Assembly (NCBI GenBank): GCA_040080835.1
Contig: JBEBHP010000001.1
Location: forward strand, 248,001 to 312,000
Length of the DNA: 64,000 nt
Reading direction: 5' to 3'
DNA from: SZUA-430 sp040080835
Lineage (GTDB): Bacteria; Pseudomonadota; Alphaproteobacteria; Micropepsales; Micropepsaceae
Under the pieces are notes generated by a model. That model was not told where the DNA came from, did no database searches, and saw only the letters and a program-made list of their open reading frames with translations. Each line of letters opens with the position of its first letter. Position 1 is the first letter of the stretch. Below are positions 1 to 8,832 of this stretch, in pieces. The position numbers were made by a program, and so were the translations under genes.

Positions 1-580
1 GAGGATCAATCTTGCCCAGACGCGCCTTGGCATTCAGATTGACGCAATAGGCCTCAAGCGCCTCGTTGCCCGACTTGGCGGATTTTTCGCCGTCTTCTTC
101 GTCTTCAGAACCGCGCACCGAGCGCGTTTCGCTTGCACCAGGGCGCTTGGCGATCCCGTGGCTGATATAGCTCACGGCATCGTAGCGCGTCATGTTTTGT
201 TCGCTTAGGAAATAGGCGGCGTGGCTCTCGCGTTCTGCAAAAATTGCGACAAGAATATTGGCGCCCGTCACTTCTTCACGACCCGAAGACTGCACGTGGA
301 TGACGGCACGCTGGACAACACGCTGGAACCCGGCTGTCGGCTTGGCGTCTTCGCCGTCATCGACCACGAGGGTCGACAACTCTGTGTCGACATAACCCGT
401 CAGTGTCCGTTTGAGGGCGTCGATATCAACGTTGCACGCCCGCATGACGGCCGTGGCGTCCTGATCTTCGATCAGAGCCAGCAAGAGGTGTTCAAGTGTT
501 GCGTACTCATGGTTTCGCTCATTCGCGAGCGCCATGGCCCGGTGAAGCGTTGCTTGCAGGGACTTAGAAAAACTGGCCAC
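1..580 (-). CDS. clpA: ATP-dependent Clp protease ATP-binding subunit ClpA, N-terminal part (runs off the window)
   Basis: AAA+ unfoldase that pairs with ClpP; only about 193 N-terminal residues are visible. The protein begins MASFSKSLQATLHRAMALAN and continues with the Clp N-domain signature HEYATLEHLLLALIEDQ, followed by an acidic linker (SEDEEDGEKSAKS) and the beginning of the first ATPase module. The start must be the GTG at 580: an in-frame TAG lies two codons upstream, and a GAGAAAGG ribosome binding site precedes it. The next possible start (ATG, residue 14) would cut into the conserved N-domain helix. It lies 82 bases downstream of clpS on the same strand, the usual clpS-clpA order. 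The 3' end is outside the window. Confidence 0.95.
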   Translation of the reverse strand, partial: MASFSKSLQATLHRAMALANERNHEYATLEHLLLALIEDQDATAVMRACNVDIDALKRTLTGYVDTELSTLVVDDGEDAKPTAGFQRVVQRAVIHVQSSGREEVTGANILVAIFAERESHAAYFLSEQNMTRYDAVSYISHGIAKRPGASETRSVRGSEDEEDGEKSAKSGNEALEAYCVNLNAKARLGKIDP

Positions 581-662
581 TGGCTATGCCTTTCTCAAAA
601 CTGGACTGACCCAACGCTGCCACTTTTGCCGGACCGCCACTTTGCCGGAATGTTCGACACTA

Positions 663-992
663 TCACTCTTTCTCAAGTGTGCACTGCAGCGGGTGCTGGT
701 GGCGCTGGGCAAATGCAATCACTTGCGCAACCTTGGTTTCCGCCACTTCATAGGTATAAAGACCACATATGCCGACACCCTGCCGATGCACTTGCATCAT
801 GATGACTTCCGCATCCTCCCGCCCCTTGTTGAAGAACCGCTCAAGGACGTGCACTACAAATTCCATGGGTGTGTAGTCGTCATTCAGCATCAACACCTTG
901 TACAGGCTTGGCTTCTTTGTCTTGGGACGCGTTTTCGTCACCAGACCCGTCGATGGGCCCTGACCGTCCCGGTCTCCATTTTGCTTAGTCAT
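663..992 (-). CDS. clpS: ATP-dependent Clp protease adaptor ClpS
   Basis: Adaptor that binds N-degron substrates and docks on the ClpA N-domain. The 109-residue protein has a disordered polar N-terminal tail (about residues 1-28, with TRPKTKKPSLYKVLMLNDDY) and the conserved ClpS core: LNDDYTPMEFVVHVLERFF, the HRQGVGICGLYTYEVAETK region, and a C-terminal AFAQRHQHPLQCTLEKE that is typical of the family. The length is normal. It is directly upstream of clpA on the same strand, which supports joint expression. Confidence 0.96.
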   Translation of the reverse strand: MTKQNGDRDGQGPSTGLVTKTRPKTKKPSLYKVLMLNDDYTPMEFVVHVLERFFNKGREDAEVIMMQVHRQGVGICGLYTYEVAETKVAQVIAFAQRHQHPLQCTLEKE

Positions 993-1099
993 GCGTGTTG
1001 CAATGTATTCCGCGCTGCGAACTGCTGTTCGTTCATTCTATTACATAAGATGCGTCCGCAAAATTGGAAGCACTTGTTTTTTTGGCAAGTTGCGGAAAC

Positions 1100-1528
1100 T
1101 TAAGAGGAAATTGGCTCAATAGAGCGGTTGAGCTCCCGAACCCAGCCCAGGCTGCGCGCCCGGTTTACCCCCAGATCAGATCGCCCGTAGACCGATCTGG
1201 AATAGATGGCGAGCGTCGAATTTCCGCCTTTTGCGTCCAGAAATTTCACCGCGACCAGGTCGGGAAACCTGAGCAGGAATGAGCGGACAACGAAATCATC
1301 ATAAAGCCCGGCGTCATCGCTGAAACTGTGCGACACCCGCGGCTGGGCAATCGCCACGCGAAGGAATTCCTGGCGAAGCCTGGCAGCAGCAACGGCGTAG
1401 ACAGGCGATTTAACATCCACCTTGGCGATTTCACAAAGCCCCTCTGGTGCCATGAGAAACGTGTTCGGCGTGCGGGCGCGCTTGAGTGTCGGAAAATCGA
1501 TGCGCTGGATCTGGCTCATGATGCGCAT
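1100..1528 (-). CDS. DUF1499 family protein
   Basis: Conserved protein of unknown function. The part from about residue 4 onward (SQIQRIDFPTLKRARTPNTF) and the tail with FRVVDAK-like text (FPDLVAVKFLDAKGGNST, then SRSVYGRSDLGVNRAR) match the DUF1499 pattern. Starts at 1528 (MRIM) or 1519 (MSQIQ) are preferred; a longer frame reaching 1591 would begin inside the hairpin that ends the phasin transcript. No membrane segment is visible, and the ribosome binding site is weak. It follows the phasin gene on the same strand, but the intervening terminator suggests separate expression. Confidence 0.75.
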   Translation of the reverse strand: MRIMSQIQRIDFPTLKRARTPNTFLMAPEGLCEIAKVDVKSPVYAVAAARLRQEFLRVAIAQPRVSHSFSDDAGLYDDFVVRSFLLRFPDLVAVKFLDAKGGNSTLAIYSRSVYGRSDLGVNRARSLGWVRELNRSIEPISS

Positions 1529-1551
1529 TGTAGTCTGTTTGGCATGACAAG

Positions 1552-1584
1552 AAAAAGGGTCCGGAAGCACTTGCTCCCGAGCCC
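1552..1584 (-). terminator. Rho-independent terminator after the phasin gene
   Basis: Read on the minus strand, a 12-base stem (GGGCTCGGGAGC with GCTTCCGGACCC, one mismatch and two wobble pairs) with a four-base loop is followed by five T residues. It lies about 35 bases after the phasin stop codon. Confidence 0.75.
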
Positions 1585-1617
1585 TTTGCATTCATCGTAA
1601 ACGATGCGAGGACGAGC

Positions 1618-2013
1618 TTATTCAGCAGCGCGGCTGAACGGAGCCTTGAATTCCTGCATCTTTTCCGTCATCTGCGAAAAGCGCGTGCTGAACGGCTCTG
1701 AAGCCTGCTTCGCCGCATCCATCCACATGTCGTTCAGTTTTGTCGCTTGAGCGACGTACGCATCAAGCGCCGACTTCGCGAAATCCGTTTGCAGTTCCCA
1801 AGCTTCGTGGAAGCTCTTCGCGCCCGACACGGCCTTGAATGCGGAAACGCCGTCTTCGACCTGCTGCTTGGAGAAGTTGAACACTTCGCCATTCACGCGT
1901 TCTGCTGTCTTTGCGAACACAGTTGCAGCCTGCATGTAGGCTTCAACATTACCCTTACCGAAGCTCGAAAATTGCTCGAGGCCTTTTGTAACTGTCTCAA
2001 ATCCGTTCTTCAT
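1618..2013 (-). CDS. Phasin family protein (polyhydroxyalkanoate granule-associated)
   Basis: Small helical protein expected to coat polyhydroxyalkanoate granules. It shows the phasin pattern of amphipathic helices without cysteine: KGLEQFSSFGKGNVEAYMQ, NFSKQQVEDGVSAFKAV, FHEAWELQTDFAKSALDAYV and ATKLNDMWMDAAKQA, with an AAE end. The start at 2013 is chosen because GGGAGTG lies at good distance before it; the upstream ATG at 2034 has no such site. Length about 131 residues fits the family. PhaR-like sites upstream (2161-2169 and 2215-2229) agree with the assignment. No PHA synthase gene is in this window. Confidence 0.88.
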   Translation of the reverse strand: MKNGFETVTKGLEQFSSFGKGNVEAYMQAATVFAKTAERVNGEVFNFSKQQVEDGVSAFKAVSGAKSFHEAWELQTDFAKSALDAYVAQATKLNDMWMDAAKQASEPFSTRFSQMTEKMQEFKAPFSRAAE

Positions 2014-2160
2014 AGCTTCACTCCCATTCTTCAAATCGATGTCCCTGGATCTGATCGCGCCTTATCAATGACGCTTCGAAGCCGGGGATCGGGGTTCTCC
2101 ATCCTGACTGCCGGATTTCCGACAGGAACTGCGCCTCAGCGCCGCCCTGACAGAAAATGC

Positions 2161-2229
2161 TGCAGTGCAACATGAGAGTTATATGGTGTCGCCCGCTCGT
2201 ATGTCAAGAATTTTTTGTGCACTGCACAA
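2161..2229. promoter_or_regulatory. Candidate PhaR operator region upstream of the phasin gene
   Basis: TTGTGCACTGCACAA at 2215-2229 is a perfect 7-1-7 palindrome containing TGCACTGCACAA, and TGCAGTGCA lies at 2161-2169. Both carry the TGC-R-N-Y-GCA core described for PhaR repressors of phasin genes in alphaproteobacteria. The location upstream of a phasin gene fits. PhaR itself is not in the window, so binding is inferred. Confidence 0.5.
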
Positions 2230-2508
2230 TAAACAAAAAGCCCGGAAACTGCCAACATTAACCAAAAATAAACTGGATTTGCTCATATGATTAGGATTAG
2301 CGGCCTTGGCACGCCCGCTGAAGCGAGCGCGTCAGGCGCGACCCCTTCAGGATGATTGGCAAATGTTAATGCTTTCCAATCTGGCAAAATCTGACAAACT
2401 GCCGCAATTGTGGTCGGGCAAGGGGGCGTTCGGCGCGATGATTGGTCTGAGAATTGCTGCCTGGTGTGCCATGTTGAAATTCCTCAGTGAAGGGATCTGA
2501 AACGAGAC
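2230..2508. other. Non-coding gap upstream of the D,D-carboxypeptidase gene
   Basis: Together with the phasin leader this forms a gap of almost 500 bases between divergent genes. Apart from the PhaR-like palindromes I see no gene with a convincing start and codon pattern. The first part (2220-2290) is A-rich and may hold promoters for both sides, but no clear -35/-10 pair stands out. Confidence 0.5.
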
Positions 2509-3912
2509 ATGGTTAGGCGCGTGCGGCCGTTTTATCTGTTTGTGACAATTCTTACTCTGCTCGCGGTCGTGCTGACGGCTGCGACGGCTGATGCTGGCCG
2601 CAAGAAGCGCCACAAGGTCCAGCGCTATCACGCACCGGAACCGTACGTCGAAAAGGGTGCGGCCATCGTGATCGACGCCAGCTCGGGCAAAGTTCTCTAC
2701 GAGCGCATGGCGAATGAGACGCGTTATCCCGCCTCGCTCACCAAGATGATGACCCTGTATTTGCTGTTCGAGCAGCTCGACAAGGGCAACGTCTCGATGA
2801 CGACCACGATCACCGCGACACCTTACGCCGCTTCACAGGACCCGACCCGTCTCGGTCTCGAAGCCGGCGACACGTTGACGGTCGAGGACGCCATCAAGGC
2901 AATCATTGTACGCTCCGCAAACGACGTTGCGGTCGCCATAGCCGAGAAGCTTGGCGGCACGGAATATCAGTTTGCATCCAGGATGACCGCCAAGGCACGC
3001 GAACTTGGCATGATGAACACAAGCTTCGTGAATGCGTCGGGACTTCCCGACGAAAACCAGCGCTCTACAGCGTTTGACCTCATGTTGCTTAGCCGCAGGC
3101 TTGTTGCCGACTTTCCCGAATTCTACCCCTATTTCCGGCTCCAGAGTTTTGTCTGGGGTGGCAGGAGTTATGAGGGACACAACAACCTGCTGAAATTCTT
3201 CGATGGCGCAGACGGTTTGAAGACCGGCTACACACGCATGTCAGGCTTCAATCTGGCAAGTTCCGCGACCCGCCAGAGCACGCGTCTTATTTCAGTCGTG
3301 ATGGGCGGACGCACGGCGCGCGAACGGGATTCGCTGACGGCCCAGTTGCTGGAAACCGAGTTTTCCAAACTCGGACTTGGTCGGGCGGCGCCCGTCATCA
3401 TGGCAATGTCGCCGCTCGTCCTTGACGAAGAGGAAGCCGCAGCTGCGGCTGCAGACTCGGCCACCGACACGAAACCGTCGGCCAGTGAACACGCTGCCGC
3501 CCAACCATCGTCATCGTCTCGCCCCATCACCGCTTCATTCGTTCCCGCAGCTGCTGCGGCAGATTTCGGTCAGGGCGATACCGCGGATCAGACCCGCGCA
3601 ACCCCGCCCGCAGCCAATGGCAAGTGGGGCATACAGGTTGGCGCTCACTCTTCACGTGACAACGCTGAAATCCAGATGCGCTCCGTCAAGAACCAGATGC
3701 GCGACCTGCTGACATCCGCTGGTAGCGCAATCGTTCCCCTGGACGTGAACGGCAACACGTTTTACCGCGTCAGGTTTGGAGCATTCTCGCCGAAGAAAGC
3801 AGAGAACCTTTGTGACCAGATCCAGAAGCGCGGGGTCAGTTGTCTGGTTGTCACCGACGGCGCCTGGGACCAGTCAAACGCCAGCGCCTCGCGACCACTC
3901 GCGGTCCGCTAG
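2509..3912 (+). CDS. D-alanyl-D-alanine carboxypeptidase with C-terminal SPOR domain
   Basis: Penicillin-binding protein (peptidase S11) that removes the terminal D-Ala from peptidoglycan stem peptides in the periplasm. After a signal segment (about residues 8-28) come the three catalytic motifs: SLTK (76-79), SAN (136-138) and KTG (238-240). A low-complexity Ala/Ser/Pro linker (about 300-370) leads to a C-terminal SPOR domain (about 375-450; GKWGIQVGAHSSRDNAE, FYRVRFGAFSPKKAENLC) that binds denuded glycan, suggesting septal targeting. At 467 residues it is longer than plain DacA because of this domain. Its stop codon shares CTAG with mipZ, tail to tail. Confidence 0.93.
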   Translation: MVRRVRPFYLFVTILTLLAVVLTAATADAGRKKRHKVQRYHAPEPYVEKGAAIVIDASSGKVLYERMANETRYPASLTKMMTLYLLFEQLDKGNVSMTTTITATPYAASQDPTRLGLEAGDTLTVEDAIKAIIVRSANDVAVAIAEKLGGTEYQFASRMTAKARELGMMNTSFVNASGLPDENQRSTAFDLMLLSRRLVADFPEFYPYFRLQSFVWGGRSYEGHNNLLKFFDGADGLKTGYTRMSGFNLASSATRQSTRLISVVMGGRTARERDSLTAQLLETEFSKLGLGRAAPVIMAMSPLVLDEEEAAAAAADSATDTKPSASEHAAAQPSSSSRPITASFVPAAAAADFGQGDTADQTRATPPAANGKWGIQVGAHSSRDNAEIQMRSVKNQMRDLLTSAGSAIVPLDVNGNTFYRVRFGAFSPKKAENLCDQIQKRGVSCLVVTDGAWDQSNASASRPLAVR

Positions 3913-4739
3913 CCTGCCGCCAACGCCTTGCCAAGGTGCGGCAGCCTCAGCGCTGATACCAGCCCCCTGACTTCTGCCCGCGCTGCAATCTGCGCCATGG
4001 TGAGCCCTCGCTCCTTGCCTTCGATCAGGTCGAGCACCGTCAGGCCCTTGGGAAACAATTCGCGATAGATCACGCGCTCGCTCAGTCCCGGCGCAAGCCT
4101 GAAGCCGATGCGTTGCGACAGCTTCTGCAGCGCATTTGCCACGCGCTTCTTGTTATGTGTCTCCATCGCAGTCATGCGATTGCGAACGACGAGCCAGTCA
4201 ATCGTGCGGCGCTGCTGGACCATTTGCTTCTTGCGGCTCTCCCACACGAACTCCGCATAGACGCTGGGTGACTTTGCCTCGAAGGTCTGCGGATCAAGCG
4301 TTGCCAGCAGGTCGAAGTCGACAAAGCTGTCATTGAGCGGCGTCACGATCGTCGACGCCATGGCGTGAGCCGCACGCCCGAGTGCCGTATCCGCCCCCGG
4401 ACAGTCGACGACGATGACATCGCACTCCTCGCGCAGGTCGTTCACCGCTGCCTCAAATCGTTTCGCATCATCGGCTTCGGAAAGCGTCCGGGTTTCCCGG
4501 TCCGATGGCTGCAGCCTGATCAGCTTCGGCAGCGTCAGCAACTTGGACTGCAGGTCTGACCACTGCACGCGGTTGGCAAAGAAGTGCGTCAGCGTTTGCT
4601 GCCGGTGATCAAGATCGATCAGGCCGACGCGCAACCCCGCCTGCAGCAGGCCCGCAGCCAGATGGATGGCGACGGTCGACTTGCCCGACCCGCCTTTCTC
4701 ATTGCCGACTACAATCAGCGATGTCGCAAACCCCGGCAT
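3909..4739 (-). CDS. mipZ: Division-plane positioning ATPase MipZ (ParA family)
   Basis: ParA-like ATPase which in alphaproteobacteria forms a gradient from the ParB-bound pole and inhibits FtsZ assembly. The deviant Walker A motif NEKGGSGKSTVAIHLA is near the N-terminus, then GLIDLDHRQQTLTHFF and VDCPGADTALGRAAHAMAS, and the family text DWLVVRNRMTAMETHNKKRV and RVIYRELFPKGLTVLDL. About 276 residues is normal. The ATG at 4739 is preferred; a GTG at 4748 is possible. The gene ends in the shared CTAG with the upstream-strand carboxypeptidase gene. Confidence 0.92.
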   Translation of the reverse strand: MPGFATSLIVVGNEKGGSGKSTVAIHLAAGLLQAGLRVGLIDLDHRQQTLTHFFANRVQWSDLQSKLLTLPKLIRLQPSDRETRTLSEADDAKRFEAAVNDLREECDVIVVDCPGADTALGRAAHAMASTIVTPLNDSFVDFDLLATLDPQTFEAKSPSVYAEFVWESRKKQMVQQRRTIDWLVVRNRMTAMETHNKKRVANALQKLSQRIGFRLAPGLSERVIYRELFPKGLTVLDLIEGKERGLTMAQIAARAEVRGLVSALRLPHLGKALAAG

Positions 4740-4824
4740 GCACCCCACGCAAATTCACAAGCGGCACTGATTCGCCGCCGCCTCGAAAACTAGCACTGCC
4801 ATGCGCCACGACGAAATTCCTCCA

Positions 4825-4885
4825 GTCATCCTGCTCGCCATGCGGCACGAAGTGCTGCTGTGCGCTGCAATGCGTCCAGGATGAC
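4825..4885. repeat. Short MITE-like palindromic repeat (deleted copy)
   Basis: 61 bases bounded by perfect inverted ends GTCATCCTG and CAGGATGAC. Its two ends match those of the 141-base element at 56407-56547 (for example GCAGCGC near one end and GCGAGCAGGATGAC at the other), so it reads as an internally deleted copy. It fills most of the gap between mipZ and putA. Confidence 0.65.
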
Positions 4886-4893
4886 CCGATTTG

Positions 4894-7800
4894 CTAACTC
4901 GCCGTGTCCCCCAGCGACAACAGGCTGGCATTGCCGCCGGCGGCGGTCGTGTTGGTGCAGGCCGTACGCTCCACCGCAAAACGGTGCAGGTAGTGTGGAC
5001 CACCAGCCTTCGGCCCTGTGCCCGATAGGCCTTCGCCTCCAAACGGCTGCACACCAACGACGGCGCCGATCTGGTTGCGGTTCACATAGAGATTGCCAAC
5101 GCGCGCGCGGGCACGAATGAAATCGGCAGTCTCCTGGATGCGCGTGTGAACGCCCAGCGTCAGACCGTAACCCGTGAGATTGATGGCATCGCACACCTTG
5201 TCGAGTGCACTCGCCTGATACCGGACCACGTGCAGGATTGGTCCAAACACTTCACGCTCGAGACGAGAGATCGCATCGATCTCATAGGCTTGGGGCGCAA
5301 AGAAGAATCCGTCACGCGTCTCGTCGCTCAGCGTCGCCTGCGCAATCAGCCGCCCCTCGCCCGACATGCGCTTGGCATGGGCTTCAAGCATGGCAAGAGC
5401 TTCAGCGTCGATCACCGGCCCGATATCCGTGTCAAGCTTCATCGGATCGCCGACCTTCAATTCGGCAACAGCGCCCGCGAGCAGCTTCAGCACCTTGTCG
5501 GCGATATCGCTCTGCAGGAACAGCACGCGCAGGGCCGAACAGCGTTGGCCGGCACTGTCGAAAGCCGACGTCACCGCATCGCGCACAAGCTGCTCGGGTA
5601 AGGCGGTGGAGTCTGCGATCATCGCGTTCAGGCCGCCCGTTTCCGCAATGAAGGGCGGAATGGGTCCATCGCGCTCGGCAAGCATGCGATTGATCCGTCG
5701 CGCCGTGTCGGTACCACCCGTGAAAGCAACACCTGCAATGCCGGGGTTGCGCACAAGCGCACCGCCAACGGTCGGGCCATCGCCCGGCAGGAAGTGCAGC
5801 ACGTCGGCCGGAACACCAGCCTCATGCAGCAGGCGCACCGCGACATAGGCCGTCAGTGGCGTCTGCTCGGCAGGCTTTGCAACAACCGCATTGCCAGCCG
5901 CCAGCGCGCCGGCAATCTGCCCCGTGAAAATCGCAACCGGAAAATTCCAGGGGCTGATACAGGCAAACGTGCCGCGCCCGTGCAGCGACAGCTCGTTACG
6001 CTCACCCGTTGGGCCTGGCAGAATTTGCGGTCCCGAGAATTCGGTCCGCGCAAGCCCCGCATAGTACCGCAGGAAATCAATTGCTTCGCGCACATCCGAA
6101 ATACCGTTCGAGATCGTCTTGCCGGCTTCGCGCACGCACAGCCCGATCAGGACGGCCGCGTCGCGCTCAAACAGGTCCGCAGCCTTGGCCAGGATGTGCG
6201 CGCGCTTCGCGCCACCCTGCGCATCCCAAGCAAACTGCGCTGCAGACGCGGCCCTGACCGCGGCGTCGACATGCGCGGACGTAGCTTCAATCACGCTTCC
6301 AACCCGCCGCGACTTGAGCGACGGATCAAACATCATGCGCGACGTGCCAGCTTGCGCTTGTCCGCTGACAAGCGGCAAGGCATCAACCGGCTGCGCCATC
6401 GCTTCACCAATCGCTTTCACAAGCGGTTCGGCCCGCGTGGGGTCACTGAGCAACACGCCCTTCGAGTTCAGCCGGTCTTCGAACAGATTGACCGGCAGCG
6501 GGATACGTGGATGCGATTTCTGGGACATGGCTTCAACCTGATCGACCGGATCGGCGATGATGGATTCAATGGGTGCTTCGTCGTCGGCAAGGCGGTTCAC
6601 GAATGATGTATTGGCGCCATTCTCGAGCAGGCGGCGCACAAGATAGGCAAGCAGGTCCTCATGCGCACCAACGGGCGCATAGATGCGGCACTGCACGCCC
6701 AGATGCTCGGCACCCACCGCTTCGTCATAGAGCTCTTCGCCCATGCCGTGCAGCCGCTGGAACTCGTAGTCATCACGATTGCCCGCCAGCGCTTTCACGG
6801 CCGACAGAGTATGCGCGTTATGCGTCGCGAACATCGGGAAGAACGACTTGCGGTCAGCGAGCAACATCCGCGCGCAGGCCAGATACGACACATCCGTCGA
6901 CGCCTTGCGCGTGAACACGGGATAGCCCTCGATGCCCATCTCCTGCGCCCGCTTGATCTCGCTGTCCCAGTAGGCGCCCTTCACCAGTCGTACCGGCAAC
7001 CGACGCGCATGGCGCGCGGCAACACCCGCAAGATAGTCGATCACCGCAGGCGCGCGCTTCTGATAGGCCTGCACTGCAAGACCAAGACCTTCCCAGCCCT
7101 TCAGTTCAGGTGCCGCCGCCAGCGCCTCGAATATGTCGAGTTGCACCTCAAGCCGGTCTGCTTCCTCGGCGTCAATCGTAAACCCGATCCCGGCCTGCTT
7201 GGCCGCCACACACAAAGGCAGCAGCCGCGGCATGATCTCGGGCATCACGCGGTTCATCTTCAGGAACTCAAGCCTTGGATGAACGGCCGAGAGCTTCACC
7301 GAAATCGAGTTGCGCGTGAACACATCACCGGCCCGCGACTGCTCGTGCTTCGCAATCGAGGCGATCGCGTCTGCATATGACCGCGCATAGCGTTCCGCAT
7401 CATCGCGTGTCATCGCCGCTTCGCCCAGCATGTCAAACGAGAAACGGAACCCGCGCTTGGCGGCATCGTTGCCGTGCTTCAGCGCCTCGGCGATCGTGCG
7501 CCCCAGCACAAACTGCCCGCCCATGATCCGCATCGCGGTGGTCATGGCCTGGCGGATGATGGGCTCTCCGCTGCGATGGACTAGCTTGCCGAAAATCGCG
7601 GTCCAGTCCTGCGCGCCCTCGCCGAGCTTCACGACATGTCCCGTCAGCATCAGCGCCCAGGTCGATGCGTTCACGAACACCGACGACGACTGTCCCAGAT
7701 GCTTGTCCCAGTGCGCGCTGCCGATCTTGTCCTTGATGAGCTTGTCGGCAGTCTCGGCGTCGGGCACACGCAGCAGCGCCTCTGCAAGGCACATGAGAAC

Positions 7801-8034
7801 GACACCTTCTTCCGTCGACAGCGCGTACTGGTGCAGGAACGCATCAAGGCCGCCGCGCTTGCGCTGCGCACGCACGCGCTGCACGAGATCACGCGCCAAT
7901 GCCTCGGTCTGCGCACGTTCAGTGGCACTCAGCCGTGCGCGCGGAAGCAGTGCCTCAACGGTCGACGTCTCGTCCGCCAGATAGAGCCGCGCCATCACCT
8001 GGCGTGCAGAGTCAGTGTTCATGGGACGGGACAT
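4894..8034 (-). CDS. putA: Bifunctional proline dehydrogenase / L-glutamate gamma-semialdehyde dehydrogenase PutA
   Basis: Oxidises proline to glutamate in two steps with substrate channelling. The 1046-residue protein has no N-terminal ribbon-helix-helix, so it is a short PutA without DNA-binding function. The PRODH barrel (about residues 120-440) carries RHPLEFLKMN-like text, VRLVKGAYWDSEIKRAQ and FATHNAHT. The aldehyde dehydrogenase part (about 520-1010) has ISPWNFPVAIFTGQIAGAL, the catalytic AETGGLNAM glutamate and the DSAGQRCSALRVL cysteine. Starts at 8034 (MSRPM) and 8022 (MNTDS) are both possible; AGGA lies too close to one and rather far from the other. No linked PutR-type regulator is visible. 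Confidence 0.97.
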   Translation of the reverse strand: MSRPMNTDSARQVMARLYLADETSTVEALLPRARLSATERAQTEALARDLVQRVRAQRKRGGLDAFLHQYALSTEEGVVLMCLAEALLRVPDAETADKLIKDKIGSAHWDKHLGQSSSVFVNASTWALMLTGHVVKLGEGAQDWTAIFGKLVHRSGEPIIRQAMTTAMRIMGGQFVLGRTIAEALKHGNDAAKRGFRFSFDMLGEAAMTRDDAERYARSYADAIASIAKHEQSRAGDVFTRNSISVKLSAVHPRLEFLKMNRVMPEIMPRLLPLCVAAKQAGIGFTIDAEEADRLEVQLDIFEALAAAPELKGWEGLGLAVQAYQKRAPAVIDYLAGVAARHARRLPVRLVKGAYWDSEIKRAQEMGIEGYPVFTRKASTDVSYLACARMLLADRKSFFPMFATHNAHTLSAVKALAGNRDDYEFQRLHGMGEELYDEAVGAEHLGVQCRIYAPVGAHEDLLAYLVRRLLENGANTSFVNRLADDEAPIESIIADPVDQVEAMSQKSHPRIPLPVNLFEDRLNSKGVLLSDPTRAEPLVKAIGEAMAQPVDALPLVSGQAQAGTSRMMFDPSLKSRRVGSVIEATSAHVDAAVRAASAAQFAWDAQGGAKRAHILAKAADLFERDAAVLIGLCVREAGKTISNGISDVREAIDFLRYYAGLARTEFSGPQILPGPTGERNELSLHGRGTFACISPWNFPVAIFTGQIAGALAAGNAVVAKPAEQTPLTAYVAVRLLHEAGVPADVLHFLPGDGPTVGGALVRNPGIAGVAFTGGTDTARRINRMLAERDGPIPPFIAETGGLNAMIADSTALPEQLVRDAVTSAFDSAGQRCSALRVLFLQSDIADKVLKLLAGAVAELKVGDPMKLDTDIGPVIDAEALAMLEAHAKRMSGEGRLIAQATLSDETRDGFFFAPQAYEIDAISRLEREVFGPILHVVRYQASALDKVCDAINLTGYGLTLGVHTRIQETADFIRARARVGNLYVNRNQIGAVVGVQPFGGEGLSGTGPKAGGPHYLHRFAVERTACTNTTAAGGNASLLSLGDTAS

Positions 8035-8078
8035 TCCTATGGTCCGTCAGTGCTTGCAAGCGGCATGAACAGCGACAT

Positions 8079-8606
8079 TCACCGCCTGAAGATGATTGTC
8101 GGCGAACCCTTGTATGCTGTACGTGCGAACTCGACATAACCGTTCTTCTCGGCGACACGAAGCGACGGCAAATTGTCGGGACTGATGATGCAGCATGTCG
8201 TTTGTTGCGGCAGCGCCTTGTCTCCCCATTTCAGCACCGCCGAAAGCGCCTCACTGGCATAGCCGTGTCCCTGCGCCCAGGGCGCCAGGGCCCAGCCGCT
8301 CTCGGGCATGCCCGCAAGCGACGGCCTGATCTCGCGCTTTGAATCCGCAAATCCGATCTCCCCGGCGAACAGACCCGACGTCTTCTCCTGGATCACCCAA
8401 TAGCCATAGCCCATCAGCGACCAGTGTCCTGAGTACCGCAGCAGGCGAAACCATGTCTCCTGGACGGACGACGGCGACCCGCCAATGAACAGCGTCACGG
8501 CGGGATCCGACCACATCTGTGCACAATCCTCGAAGTCATCAAGCGTGTGCGCCCGCAGGATCAATCGCTCGGTTTCGACAGTCGGGGCCACGAACGCGCC
8601 ACTCAT
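8079..8606 (-). CDS. GNAT family N-acetyltransferase (RimJ/RimL-like)
   Basis: Acetyl-CoA-dependent acetyltransferase of unknown substrate, 175 residues. It shows the RimJ/RimL opening (VETERLILRAHTLDDFEDCA), a middle strand GYWVIQEKTSGLFAGEIGFA, the acetyl-CoA binding region with APWAQGHGYASEALSAVLKW (Q-G-x-G-x-A), and the end PDNLPSLRVAEKNGYVEF, where the N-x-x-S-x-R-V-x-E-K-x-G motif is typical. A GGGAG ribosome binding site precedes the ATG at 8606. It lies 44 bases upstream of putA on the same strand, but no functional link is evident. Confidence 0.88.
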   Translation of the reverse strand: MSGAFVAPTVETERLILRAHTLDDFEDCAQMWSDPAVTLFIGGSPSSVQETWFRLLRYSGHWSLMGYGYWVIQEKTSGLFAGEIGFADSKREIRPSLAGMPESGWALAPWAQGHGYASEALSAVLKWGDKALPQQTTCCIISPDNLPSLRVAEKNGYVEFARTAYKGSPTIIFRR

Positions 8607-8832
8607 TACAAACTCCCAGCGGACCTTCCCGGCAGGTCATGTTTTCTGGAGAACAGGCGAAAACGCACCCTGCCAGTGTGAATTGCCAATCATGTCAGAT
8701 GCGCATCTAACCCGCTTTGGCGAGCCTTGCAAAACAGCAAGATCAAAAGAGATGGGCAAAATCTTGTGGGTGATGGCGCAAGGCAGGTGGCCCAAACCGG
8801 GTTTGCAAAGGCTTGTGTGATCCCCGGAGCCG

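Noticed and set aside
5794..6606. 270-codon open frame opposite putA
   Set aside because: Lies wholly inside putA, low-complexity basic translation and no recognisable domain.
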